Counted from the first letter of the stretch, positions 25,539 to 37,358 are shown. The stretch is DNA of 64,000 bases from Misgurnus anguillicaudatus (GCF_027580225.2 NC_073354.2:30090001-30154000), one strand, 5' to 3'. Program-made: numbers and translations. The notes: generated by a model from the letters alone, not told the origin.

Positions 25539-25595
25539 ACTTCCTTCTTTCAATGACGCAAAATGACGATTTTTACATCATTGAAAGAAGGAAGT
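25539..25595 (+). repeat. Short perfect hairpin, 18-bp arms
   Basis: ACTTCCTTCTTTCAATGA at 25539-25556 and its exact reverse complement at 25578-25595 flank a 21-nt loop. The size fits a small foldback; a microRNA precursor usually has a longer stem. Confidence 0.7.
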
Positions 25596-25688
25596 GCCTC
25601 ACTGAAATGAGTATTTCTTCCGTCTCAGGAGAAACTGATGCACGACCATTTAAAAACATGACTGGGGTTCTAACGATACAAAGCTTAA

Positions 25689-26411
25689 AGGAATAGTCTA
25701 CTCATTTTCAATATTAAAATATGTTATTACCTTAACTAAGAATTGTTGATACATTCCTCTATCATCTGTGTGCGTGCACGTAAGCGCTGGAGCGCGCTGC
25801 GACGCTTCGATAGCATTTAGCTTAGCCCCATTCATTCAATGGTACCATTTAGAGATAAAGTTAGAAGTGACCAAACACATCAACGTTTTTCCTATTTAAG
25901 ACGAGTAGTTATACGAGCAAGTTTGGTGGTACAAAATAAAACGTAGCGCTTTTCTAAGCGGATTTAAAAGAGGAACTATATTGTATAGCGTAATAGCACT
26001 TTTGGGAGTACTTCGACTCGGCGCAGTAACACCCTCCCTCTCCCATTATGAGAGTGAGAAGGGGAGCAGACTTTTCAGGCGATTCGAAGTACTCCCAAAA
26101 CTGCTATTACGCCATAAAATATAGTTCCTCTTTTAAATACGCTTAGAAAAGCGCTACGTTTTATTTTGTACCACCAAACTTGCTCGTACAACCACTCGTC
26201 CCAAATAGGAAAAACGTTGATGTGCTTGGTCACCTCCAACTTCATCTCTAAATGGCACCATTGAATGAATGGGGCCAAGCCAAATGCCATCGAAGCGTCG
26301 CAGCGCACTCCAGCGCCCACGTGCACGCACACAGACGATAGAGGGATGCATCAACAACTCTCAGCCAAGGCAACAACATATTTTAATATTGAAAATGAGT
26401 AGACTATTCCT
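25689..26411. mobile_element. Foldback element family A, copy 2 (TTAA target)
   Basis: Same palindrome as 6100-6820, flanked by TTAA at 25685-25688 and 26412-26415. The right arm 26221-26382 differs from the left arm almost only by T-to-C changes (see findings). Confidence 0.88.
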
Positions 26412-26504
26412 TTAATGCAAATGGGTGAAGTTTCCCTTTAAAACAACCCAGCCACTTTTAAAGTGCGGCTTCCAAAAATTAACCATGGTTTTACTACAAA
26501 TAAA

Positions 26505-27000
26505 ACTACACTGGAAAAAAATCTCCTGTTGCACATAATTAAATTAAATTATGTAGATCCAACAATTTTTGCAAAAAAAGTTTTTTCCCAAAAACTTAAT
26601 TTAGTTTTCTTAAAATAATTTTTCTTAAAAATATTGTTGGATCCACGTAATTTAATTATGATGATTGAATCAAGTTTTCAGAAAATTAAATTAATTTTAA
26701 TTATTGACATTTTATTTTAAGAAAACTTAATTTAATTATGTGCAACCAATGTCCAGAAGTTTTTTTTCAGTGTAACTAGAGTTACACCATGGTAACCACA
26801 AAATAGTCATGATTTTACTACCGTTACACTCTAAAAAAAGTTATTTTCAACAGAGCATTGGGTCAAAAGGGGAAAACTCAGCTGTTGAGTTAAATTAAAC
26901 CAAAAAACATTTATATTTGACCCAGCAATGGGTTAAAACAACCCTGCATTTTGGGTTAAATGAATCAACTCGGTATAAGTTAAATTACAACCCAATGGGA
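26505..27000. mobile_element. Two short CACTG/AACCC-type MITEs
   Basis: 26509-26776 has ends TACACTGGAAAAAAATC and TTTTTTTTCAGTGTA with AATTAAATTAAATTA arms. From 26825, ACTCTAAAAAAAGTTATTTT and repeated GGGTTAAA words mark a second one. Neither has coding potential. Confidence 0.55.
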
Positions 27001-27009
27001 AGCTCCAAT

Positions 27010-28115
27010 AGTCTGCTCAGAGAAGCTGTCAATCACAAACATCACAAACGACACACTCCGTTTCTTTAGCATCAAATTCCTAGCTAAAACAAAATTTATC
27101 ACAAAAGTCAATAATTGAACATTTATCAGCGTTATAACAACTAGCTTAAATGACCAGAACCATTTTTTGGAAAATTTTATTGGAAGTGTAATTCATTTTT
27201 TTATTTTGACCCGAGTCCCATTCTTTTTAATGCAGAGGGCGGGTTTATGACTTGTACTGCAGCCAGCCACCAGTGGGCGATCAAAGAGCAAGCAGCTTCA
27301 TTTTGTTTAAGATTTGTGAGGCACACCCGATTTCCGCCTTCCAATTAGTTGCAGCTGAACGGTTTAGCCTTCAGATTGGTTGCCGCCGAACCGCGGCATA
27401 GCTCATTACCATGAAGCTGATTTCAACTGTTCTCGACGCTCACACCGTACAAGACGCACCGCTGCTCGCCGGAGCTCGCCGCCGGCTCGCACTGAAAATA
27501 AATGATTTTCGGCCACTTATGGTGTCATACAACCTATTCTGAAATGTCCCTAACCAAAGTTTGTATGATAACATTATTTTTACTCCATCAAGCCCACATT
27601 ATTAGAACGGAGGACATTTAGTCTTAGTCCTGTAATAAGAGTCAAACCATATAATTCACATTGCATCAGCTCTCTGCGTGGGTTTCAGACAGTCTGATTT
27701 CTTAAAATCTGTTAGATTGGTTTCCTATTCTTAGGGAGCTAATATCGCCACATGTCTTAAAATAGATCCTATGCATCACCTGAAGTTTCATGGGGTTAAT
27801 AAAATCACAGCCTACTAAATTGATTCAGTGGCTCAGATGCACAAGCAGCAACTCCTCCAGAGGTGCCAAACACAATCAAACATTCTGACAGCTCGGAGAA
27901 TCATGCCTGAAGCCAACGGCAGAGTACTGATGCTCCTTTGACACGCTCTGACCACCCTTGATCAATCAGCAAAGTGGAGGCATTCGACAGCGGGCCGCAT
28001 CCTGGGGAGAGGTGAGGCAGAGACACGAGAATAGCAACGGTCTTATAGCTGTCATCTGTCATTAAGCTTCATGAATCCGGAGCGTTCCATTGCTCTCTGT
28101 ATGTTTGCTAAATCC
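27010..28115. other. Intron DNA without recognised gene or repeat over much of its length
   Basis: 27240-27500 is moderately GC-rich and 27770-28080 has balanced composition and no obvious transposon ends. Both could be conserved noncoding DNA of the rcan2 intron, but nothing in the sequence proves it. Confidence 0.3.
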
Positions 28116-28215
28116 AATCACGGATGTGTAATACTGCACTAAAGGTCACTGTTAACAATTTCCCTGTTTTTTTACAGTACGGTACTGGCAGCACGGTTGC
28201 CAGTAAGTTACTGTA

Positions 28216-30134
28216 TTTTGGTTTTACAATACTGTACTGTAATACAGTTTTACAGTACACAATTACTTATTACTGTATAGCTACAAAGCAGTACTTTACT
28301 GTATTTTTACAATATTTTGTAATTTTGTCTAATTTCACAGTATTTTTACTGTAATACCTATATTGACACATACTATCTATTTTTACTGTATTTGACTGTA
28401 ATACCTATATTGACACATAAATACTATATCATTCCGCTTGAGCAAAGTGCATATCAATGTGGGTCTGCGTGACAAGTAGGCTGATTCTTCGGGTTGTGAG
28501 CATCGCGAGTGGTACAAATCAACCCGATTTTGTCTATTTTTACTGTATTGTACTCTAATACCTATATTGACACATAAATACTATATCATTCTGCGTGAGC
28601 AAAATGCATATCAATGTGGGTCTGCGTGACAAGTAAGCTGATTCTTCGGGTTATGAGCATGGCGAGTGGTACAAATCAACCCCGATTTTGTCTATTTTTA
28701 CTGTATTTTACTGTAATACCTATATTGACACATAAATACTCTTTATTACTTATTACAGTAATTACAAATAAAAATAATACTGCACTAAAGGTCGAGTTGG
28801 GCGATACTGACCAAAATATTCATATAAATTCATATTTCTGTAATTTTGGGATAAATGGAGATTTGTGATAAATATATTCTACAAAGTGGAATGAATATTT
28901 TCCGTATGTGAGGCTTTAAAAAAAAAATTTAAGCAGGGGAGTGCTAAATGCATTATTCAGGCTACAGTATAAACTAACTTTTAGCAAAGACACTCATACA
29001 CAACCTTGCCCCAATCCAAACTAACAGTGTGGTACAACAAGTCTCTTATTACGGATCACTAGGCTCACCTTTGAAACGATAACTTTCAACACTGTTACTT
29101 TTTGGTTTTACAATACTGTACTGTAATACAGTTTTACAGTACACAAATTATTACTGTATAGCTACAAAGCAGTACTTTACTGTATTTTTACAATATTTTG
29201 TAATTTTTGTCTAATTTCACAGTATTTTTACTGTAATACCTATATTGACACATACTATCTATTTTTACTGTATTTTACTGTAATACCTATATTGACACAT
29301 AAATACTATATCATTCCGCTTGAGCAAAGTGCATATCAATGTGGGTCTGCGTGACAAGTAGGCTGATTCTTCGGGTTGTGAGCATCGCGAGTGGTACAAA
29401 TCAACCCGATTTTGTCTATTTTTACTGTATTTTACTGTAATACCTATATTGACACATAAATACTATATCATTCTGCGTGAGCAAAATGCATATCAATGTG
29501 GGTCTGCGTGACAAGTAGGCTGATTCTTCGGGTTGTGAGCATCGCGAGTGGTACAAATCAACCCGATTTTGTCTATTTTTACTGTATTTTACTGTAATAC
29601 CTATATTGACACATAAATACTATATCATTCCGCGTGAGCAAAATGCATATCAATGTGGGTCTGCGTGACAAGTAAGCTGATTCTTCAGGTTGTGAGCATC
29701 GGGAGTGGTACAAATCAACCCGATTTTGTCTATTTTTACTGTATTTTACTGTAATACCTATATTGACACATAAATACTCTTTATTACTTATTACAGTAAT
29801 TCCAAATAAAAATGATATTGCACTAAAGGTCGAGTTGGGCGATACTGACCAAAATATTCATATAAATTCATATTTCTGTAATTTTGGGATAAATGGAGAT
29901 TTGTGATAAATATATTCTACAAAGTGGAATGAATATTTTCTGTATGTGAGGCTTTAAAAAAAAATTAAAGCAGGGGAGTTAAATGCATTATTCAGGCTAC
30001 AGTATAAACTAACTTTTAGCAAAGACACTCATACACAACCTTGCCCCAATCCAAACTAACAGTGTGGTACAACAAGTCTCTTATTACGGATCACTAAGCT
30101 CACCTTTAAAACGATAACTTTCAACACTGTTACT
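28216..30134 (+). repeat. 157-bp minisatellite inside a roughly 0.9-1.0 kb segmental tandem duplication
   Basis: The monomer, recognised by TATTGACACATAAATACTAT and CATATCAATGTGGGTCTGCG, occurs in two full copies from 28408 to 28723 and three from 29290 to 29761, with spacing 157-158. The blocks 28217-29100 and 29101-30134 are themselves direct repeats (TTTGGTTTTACAATACTGTA at each start and TTTCAACACTGTTACTT at each end). A single diverged monomer sits at 31230-31338. Confidence 0.93.
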
Positions 30135-31670
30135 TGTTATGTAAGAAAATTAACCACTTGAGTTATGCAAAGTCAGGTTCAAGTTAATGTGAAGCAAGGG
30201 GATACTTTTCAAGAATTGCTGTGTGCATGTACACATTAGAGGAACCATTAATGGTTAGAAGAGAGAGCACTTGCTCTGTTTTATAAGGAACCCTTCTGAT
30301 GACTCAACAGAGCGAAACACAGACCACCTTTTACATCATCCATGATCCAATGATTTAGTCTGTCTGAAAGAAGCTGTCAGGATATATCAGTGTAAGAAAT
30401 GTGTGCGTGTGTGATGCAGCCCAGTGTAGGTCAGACCTGGCAGAGCTGAACGTATCACATGATCTATGTTCTTTAAAACTATTCGAAGAAAGTCAGAGCT
30501 AAATATTCCACTTGAGGTCAAATATTCAGTAACTCCTGTGATTGTTGTTCCAAGTGATGCAATGTGCAGGGGACTGAACTTGAAGCAACTACACAAGCTT
30601 GAGTGATAAATCTTAAAGGACTAGTTCCCACTAAAAATTTAAATTCTGACTTGATTTATTCCTCATGTCGTTAAAAATCCATGTTCTTATTTTTCAAGAA
30701 TAAAAAATATATCAAAATAGACTTGAGCTGTACACGATATTCAGTCTTCTGTAGTCAGACGACTACATTTTATGTTATTTGCTGAACATGTTGCATTACA
30801 ATGTAGCTCTCTAATGTTCCCAACATAATTATAAAAGTTAAGTACAGGCGCAGATCGTCTGTATGAGCAAGTGGGGCAGTGCCCCAACAAAATATTAAAA
30901 TATAGAACTCAATAAAAACATAATCAAATCTAAACTGTTAACTCGTGAATGTGTCTAATATTTTTCAACAGAGTTTCTAAACTATTTTAAGTCGTAAAGT
31001 GAGATGAATATGTTTGGAAATTAAGCGCATTGCTTGGTTGGCTACTGTATGTATAATGATCGAGCTGAGAGGGGCAGATGCTGCCTCTGCCCCCGCAAGC
31101 TCAACAGTGCCCCACATGTAAATTTGTGGTGAAAAATGGAAATGCAGCGAGCCCTAATAGAGAGCCATATGGGCAGATCTGAATCCGCCCCTCTAGCTTT
31201 TACGTTACGTGAAAGTAGTTCTGGAAAATACTATATCATTCAGTGTAAGCAAAGTGCATATCAATGTGCATTTACGTGGCAAGTAGGCAGATTCTTCTGG
31301 TTGTGAGCATTGCGAGTGGTACAAATCAACCCGATTGTCGTGAACAGTTTTATTATAGAATTCGTTTGAAAGATTGTCAGTTAATGAGAAAATAGACTTC
31401 AAACAACTTTGCCCTAACAAGCCAGATATAAAAATTGTGCAACAGCCTAACAACCAATGGTTAGTCATTCAATAGGGCATTTAAAGGATCATGGGATGAC
31501 ATAAAGCTTTGGCTGGTTGTACTAAATGGAATAACGTGTTTTATTTGCCATGCTTACTTTTTCAAGCACTTATCAGAAAGGCTAAAACCAAATTCAGCAT
31601 TAGGGCGCCCCCATCAGGTGGAATTATGGAAGGAGACTAGACATCTACTCAGTGTTCTGCATGCGTTTAG
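30135..31670. other. Intron DNA with transposon remnants
   Basis: 30860-31200 contains AGTGGGGCAGTGCCCC and CAGTGCCCCACATG words typical of a mobile element. 31230-31338 is the isolated ancestor-like copy of the 157-bp monomer. No gene recognised. Confidence 0.45.
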
Positions 31671-31678
31671 TCATTTAA

Positions 31679-32384
31679 AGGGACACTCCACTTTTTGAAC
31701 ATATGCTCATTTTCCAGCTCCCCTAGAGTTAAAAATTCAGTTTGGAATCCATTCAGCCGATCTCCGAGTCTGGCGGTACCACTTTTAGCATAGCTTAGCA
31801 TAATCCATTGAATCTGATTAGACCATTAGCATCGCTCAAAAATAACCAATAGTTCCATCATGTACTAAGACCGACGAAAAATTAAAAGTTACGATTTTCT
31901 AGGCAGATATGGCTAGGAACTATAGGAACTATACTCATTCTGGCTTAATAATCAAGGACTTTGCTGCCATAACATGGCTGCATCAGGCACAATGATATTA
32001 CGCAGCGCCTGAAAAAAGTCCCCTTTGTAACTTTCAATAGTAGGGGACTATTTTCGGGCACTGCATAATATCATTGCGCCTCCTGCAGCCACCTAGCCAT
32101 ATCGGCCTAGAAAATCGTAACTTTTAATTTTCAGTCTGTCTTAGTACATGATTTAACTACAGAAGTGTCAAGTTTTAAATAGGAAAAATATCGAAACTCT
32201 TTGGGGTTTTTTAGCGTGATGCTAATAGTCTAATCAGATTTAATGGATTGTGCTAAGCTATGCTAAAAGTGATAGCGCCAAACCCGGAGATCACCTGAAT
32301 GAATTCCAAAACTGTAAAAATCAAATGTTTAACTCTAGGGGAGCTGGAAAATTAGTGTATTTTTAAAAAAAGTGGAGTGTCCCT
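31679..32384. mobile_element. Foldback element family E, copy 2 (TTAA target)
   Basis: TTAA at 31675-31678 and 32385-32388. Inverted ends AGGGACACTCCACTTTTT and AAAAAGTGGAGTGTCCCT. 706 bp with two arms. This is the best-preserved copy of the family. Confidence 0.88.
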
Positions 32385-32649
32385 TTAAATGTAAAACGTA
32401 CCACTAGCAGTTAATCATATAGCCTACAATACAACCCAGAATCTGCCCCACCTGACCTATTTTTAGTCAACAATGAATTAAACTTCTGTCCTTCACCAAA
32501 TTTAACAGCAAAAATTAAACATAATTTCATACATCACATTTTATCAAAGTTTTTACAACTGTTGCATATTAACCATACAAAATTCTAAAATCTGTGACAA
32601 AATAATGTTGAACTAAAACTGTTCAAATAAGCATAATATGACAGCAAAT

Positions 32650-33020
32650 GAGGGTTTCATCTGTTGTAACATAGACGTCCATAGGTCATCATAATCAAAT
32701 CATACCAGCAACAAAACCACAAACAGGCTTTCACATGAAGGATATAAACTGTGAAAGATACTCCCTTGTTGCTAGGTGTAAATTCATTGCAGATGGGAAG
32801 AAAGCTGTGTCGATGAGAGCCCACAAGCCGAATTTTGCACCTGATGTGGCCCACGTGGATAATTGGTTTGGAAAGGCCTAATTCACAATCATGTAGGACA
32901 GGTCGAGGGAATTGCTTTTCACTGGAGCATTCTAGCATTCCTGCCAATTACATCGCCATTGTTCCAATGTGGAGCATTTACTATGCTAATTCATCTAAAC
33001 AGTCTTCATTCTTTTACTAG
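32650..33020. other. Non-repetitive intron DNA next to the rcan2 exon
   Basis: A balanced-composition block without transposon ends, containing a TTGTTGCTAGGTG word (RFX-like half) near 32769. It may be a conserved noncoding element. The 96-codon minus-strand frame here has no recognisable similarity. Confidence 0.3.
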
Positions 33021-33250
33021 AATATAAGCATTTATCTGCATTTATCTGTAGAAATTCTGTTGTTGCTGTCATGTGCATAAAACAATTTAATATGACTAGT
33101 TTGTCCAAACAATAGAAGACATGGGTGGAAATGTTTTTAGAAACTCTAGTTTTCAGAAATCACATTCTCACCTTCAAAGGAGCGACTTTTAAATCAAGTA
33201 AAGTGCAGTCGTGCAAGATGAAGCAAATTGGATGAGTAATGTAACCATAC

Positions 33251-33468
33251 CTTGTCTTCCTGGTCTTCAAATACTGATTGGTCCACGTTGCAGGCGAAGA
33301 GGGATGTGGGGAGATCATTGAAGTCTGTGATTTGATGAAAACTGTCTCCTAGTGAAGACTCCCCTACGGTGGGCAGCAGAACGACCAGCTCCTCTCCCCC
33401 TAGCAGATACACTCGCTGGAGAAATGGACCGCTTCTCATGTTGCCAAATAAATGCTCTCCCTTCATGG
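33251..33468 (-). CDS. rcan2: Regulator of calcineurin 2, long-isoform N-terminal exon
   Basis: A strong acceptor (TTTCTATGTCCCTTACAG) is followed two bases later by ATG at 33466. The 72 codons start MKGEHLFGNMRSGPFLQRVY and end FNDLPTSLFACNVDQSVFED QEDK before a GTATGG donor, phase 0. The DLPxSLFACxVxxxVF block and the phase-0 exit match RCAN-family first coding exons, which in the family precede the FxxLF RRM-like exon. Known of the family: calcineurin-binding feedback regulators in the cytosol. rcan2 rather than rcan1/rcan3 is inferred from its same-strand position beside cyp39a1. The following coding exons were not found between 1 and 33250 and probably lie outside the window. Confidence 0.75.
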
Positions 33469-33654
33469 CTGTAAGGGACATAGAAAAAGAAACTGAAACC
33501 TACATATTTAAAGATTTTATTTTCAATTGAACTCAAATGCTGGTAAAACAAATAAAAAATAAACAAAATAGTGAAATGAATTAAAATTATCCACTGAAAT
33601 GATTTCACTAGTGGTCTTAGACTTTTGGTCCCAGCTGTGACATAAAAGGCTCTA

Positions 33655-34895
33655 TCTTTCACCCGGCGCAATGCGGCGCAATGCAGCGCAATGCGTGACG
33701 CAAATGTCTTTTGCTAGTTTCCACCCTGCGCAATTATAATTTTCACGTTTAGCGCCGCGTTGTTTAAATAGCAAATGCATTTGCGCCCCCTTTTGCGCCC
33801 ATGGGGGGCGTTCTGGTCTGAAAACGAGGTGTGTTCAGGCACATTGTTGGCGCGTTGCTATTTTGAGGCAACTAAAATAGACTACGCCATTGACTTTAGA
33901 CCAGGTTTTTGTTGGTCAATGGCGTAGTCTATTTTAGTTGCCTCAAAATGTTTTATTTTGTTATTTAAAGAGCGCATTAGTAATATGCGCATAAACAGGA
34001 CGACAACGCGAGTTTGCTTAACACATACATGAATGCGCAGCAGCACAAAAACGCTTTTAAATATGAAAGATTAAAGGATTAAATGTAAAAAGATTATTAT
34101 TGAGTCTCTTGGACATAAATGAGGACTATTTATGAGACGTTAGAAGGCACAAAGAGCTGCTTCACCTGCAGCCTGGTAAGTAAATAAATGCTTTGCTTTA
34201 AACAAATGCATCTGTTTTTAAATGTTGTTGTTTTTTAATGGTACCTCACGGATTTGTTGTATATGATGACTCTGTACCTGTGAATATGGTGAGATGAGAA
34301 ACATTTTTAAGTAATGCTTAAAAAAAACTGACGCTGTCCAAGTGCTGAACCTTGCGGAGCCGTTTGTAAATTCTTTATCTCCTGTTTGTTACAAATAAAG
34401 TATTTTTAGAGTACAAACCTTTTCTTACATACTTGTAAATTATTTTTTGTTGATATTTTATAGCCATACATTTAAATCAATTAAAAGCCTGATTTTTTTA
34501 CTTCCATGACTTTTTAATAATAAAAAAACAATTTCAATACAAGTGAAAAACAACACAATTATTTAACATTAATCTTAAACCGGGGATCTTCTTCCTCCGC
34601 TTAGTTTTTCAGTTTACAAAGTTCTTCATCTAAATAGGGATTAGACATAGCGCCAGCGCAACAGGCTTTTAAAGGGGATGAGAGCTGAGACTCTCATTGG
34701 TTTATTGCACATTACGCCCAAAATACTCCCATTAATCATTAAAAAAATAGGACCTACCCTCCTCGACCATGCGCTTGGCGCACAAACCATTTTTCCCGTC
34801 GTTAAATTAGCAAAAGTGGATTCGGACACGCCCATTTAGATGTTGCGCTGTGCGCTTTAGACAATGCGCTTAGATCGTTAAAACAGGGCCCAAAA
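33655..34895. mobile_element. Diverged DNA transposon with GCGCAATG subterminal repeats and a perfect hairpin
   Basis: The left side has four tandem roughly 10-bp GCGCAATGCG-type words (33665-33700). The right side ends ACAATGCGCTTAGATCGTTA then AAACAGGGCCC. A 34-bp perfect hairpin lies at 33861-33948. Borders are approximate and no transposase is seen. Confidence 0.5.
33861..33948. repeat. Perfect hairpin with 34-bp arms
   Basis: Arms 33861-33894 and 33915-33948 are exact reverse complements (starting TTTTGAGGCAACTAAAATAG) around a 20-nt spacer. Confidence 0.95.
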
Positions 34896-35219
34896 TGTTA
34901 AACTCATGTTTTCTATAATATGACCTCTTTAAATGACATATTGCATTTAAATTTGTTCACAAAGGGGAGTTTAATATCCGTGAAATGTTCATCAACACAA
35001 AGTAAACTGTAGGCTTACTTTGATACATCGCTCTAATTATTTCAGTAAACACATTTTAACTCAAAAACTAATGAGAGGTTAAAGCTGTTTAAATTATCTT
35101 CAATACATTGTCATACAGCAGGGGATACAAACAGCTTGTCTTCATGACAGGTGAAAAATGAAACTAGAACAGTTACCTCCCAGTACCCCACTGAGCAGAT
35201 GTTAACCCCTGGCCCCAGT

Positions 35220-35600
35220 AACTAATGCTCCACCAAAAGATTAGGTGATGGGCTTAAAGTAGAGCCGGTCTCTTGTCAGCCCACACAAACAAGGGCAAGC
35301 GGGTAACAGCTTGCACCCATTTCCATAAGTCTGTTCCACATGCCCATCCGCCCTGTCAAGCCGGGTCTATGGGCAAAGCCAGCCCCGTCGCCAATGTCAC
35401 ACGCGCCATTAAATCTCCGGCAGCTATTTTCGGATCAATAGGCCATCGCCAGCCTCGCTTTCAAACACAAACGATCTCGCTTTCTCTCAGGGCTATAGAT
35501 AGCGGCTGGTGCTGTCTGGTTCAGTCTTGCCATGTGTAAGCGTGGCTAAAAATAGGAATAGGACTAATGAAATGCAGAGATCGTGAGGCACTTGATGAAA
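35220..35600 (-). promoter_or_regulatory. Candidate enhancer in rcan2 intron 1
   Basis: A GC-balanced, non-repetitive block of about 380 bases between AT-rich transposon-derived DNA, lying between the proposed rcan2 promoter and its first coding exon. It carries a perfect MEF2 consensus, CTAAAAATAG, near 35547. Function is inferred only from composition and position. Confidence 0.3.
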
Positions 35601-36924
35601 ATGAAGGGTTTCAGGGCTCCATTTCATGTGCAATATCAGAATGACCCCGCTTTGAGATAAGAAAATTTACATTTTATAGACACCCATGGTATTTAGCATA
35701 AGCATCTTTAAAGGTTACAGTTGGTTATCGCAGTAGCATTTTAGGCCAAACTAAGGTCACCAACCACAGGAAAATACATAAATTCTAATTTCTCACATAT
35801 AGCACAATGATAATATTTCACCAGAAAGTCTGTGCCTGAACAGATAACAGAAATAAAGCAGTGCATTACTTTTATAGAGAACACAATGAGTCAATTATTT
35901 AAAGTTATTATATTTACAGTATACAGCAATGTAACAACGCAATTTAAAGGTAAAATGGAAATGTCCTTGCAGTTTTAAACTCTGCTGAGAAAACAACATA
36001 AACCATAGATTTTAAAATAGATGTAATGGTTGTAATGGGAATTGAATTTGTTTTAATGAAAACTATAATGGTTTCTGTTGGTCTAAGTGTTCGGCTATAT
36101 TGGTGGTATATTTTCTGTCAGATGGGATCAAATAAAACACCATTAAATCCTATGAGAATGAGACCATATAAAGCAATTTTGTAATGGTTTTAATGGTAGC
36201 TGGTGGTTCACAATTATTTATAATTAAAACCATTCGAACCATTCAAAGAGACTTTACCTTACAAACAAGAACTATAAAGATATATCGTACTGCATTACGC
36301 AATTCACGGATTCAGTGCGCAAAGTACACACTAAAAAGGTTAAGTGTCAATCACAGCGTACTGCAACCTGTTTGCTGCATCCCTCCTTGACTCATCACTG
36401 CCTTTGTCGTCATCACCTCACGCTCACTTTTCTTGTCTTGTCGCTATAATGGCTTAAATTTGGCTTTAAGATCGTCATTTCTCTCTGATTTAAGTAGAAA
36501 ATAAAGCATATTTGCTCCAAAGACGATACATCGACCTGTGCGCGCATCCGTCGATAAGGCGCACTACTTGCTGCGACTGTCAAGGTCAAGTAGTGCACTT
36601 CAGAAAGTAGGCTAGTATTACAAATCCAGTCTCATCAAATGGCTCTTTCTAGGTAACTTATAAGGCTGGTTATAAAACACGTCTATAATGCCCAAGTCTG
36701 AAGTAACCATAAACTATGTAAAAGTTATTTATTTAAACACGCTTGGAGCAAAACAACGCAGAATATCTCTAATATATGTACATACTATATAGATAATATA
36801 GGTTTTCTGTATTAATTTTAACTCCACATGTGCCATTATAAAGCGAAAAACAAATGTGAAAGCAGCAGTGCACACGCATTAATGATGTAATGGAGAAAGT
36901 ATGCATGTCTGTCGGTAACGTTAC

Positions 36925-37150
36925 CTGTGCGTTATGTGGCAGTCCGGTGTGCGTCTCTTCAGCGCCGTTGCTTTGTCTGAATCAAGCTCGCATTCCAGCT
37001 GCGATTCACAAATCTCCTGACGTTACTGCAGACGCGCGATTCACCAATGACCGCCTCCCGCCATTCAAATGATGTTTGCGCTGCCCGCTAATGAAATACA
37101 GCGCGGCGCGCGCGGGAGGGATTCTGTGACCAATAGCGTTCTTCCTCTAT
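36925..37150 (-). promoter_or_regulatory. rcan2: Probable CpG-rich promoter and noncoding exon 1 of rcan2
   Basis: This stretch stands out from the AT-rich surroundings by dense CpG. On the minus strand it shows two ATTGG (inverted CCAAT) boxes near 37130 and 37045, an ATGCAAAT-type octamer on the plus strand near 37153, a TAACGTCA half-CRE near 37020, and a good donor CACAG|GTAACG ending an exon at 36925. The exon at 33251-33468 has an acceptor just before its ATG, so it needs an upstream noncoding exon, and this is the best candidate on the same strand. The transcription start is not determined. Confidence 0.5.
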
Positions 37151-37358
37151 GAATATGCAAATGTAAGCAGGTACGTCAGTGGTTTCACAAGCAGTTGATG
37201 TTGCGTTGCCGTGAAACATTCAGCAGGTTGTGTTGGAAGAGGACGTGAGGGAGGGAAAAGCAAAGATTTCTCAAAATGATGAATGATGGGTTTCAAAACA
37301 GCCCGGGTTGAATATTGGCATGATGAAATTGCAATAAAATAACTTTGTAGCCTATATG

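Noticed and set aside
28216..30134. CRISPR-like array
   Set aside because: The units are contiguous 157-bp tandem copies in a vertebrate genome, without short repeats and unique spacers.
32657..32947. 96-codon minus-strand frame
   Set aside because: No known domain, no splice-site support and no family resemblance; treated as noncoding intron DNA.
1..33250. Remaining rcan2 coding exons
   Set aside because: I looked on the minus strand for the RRM-like exon and the PxIxIT/TxxP-containing last exons and found nothing recognisable; they are probably beyond the left edge.
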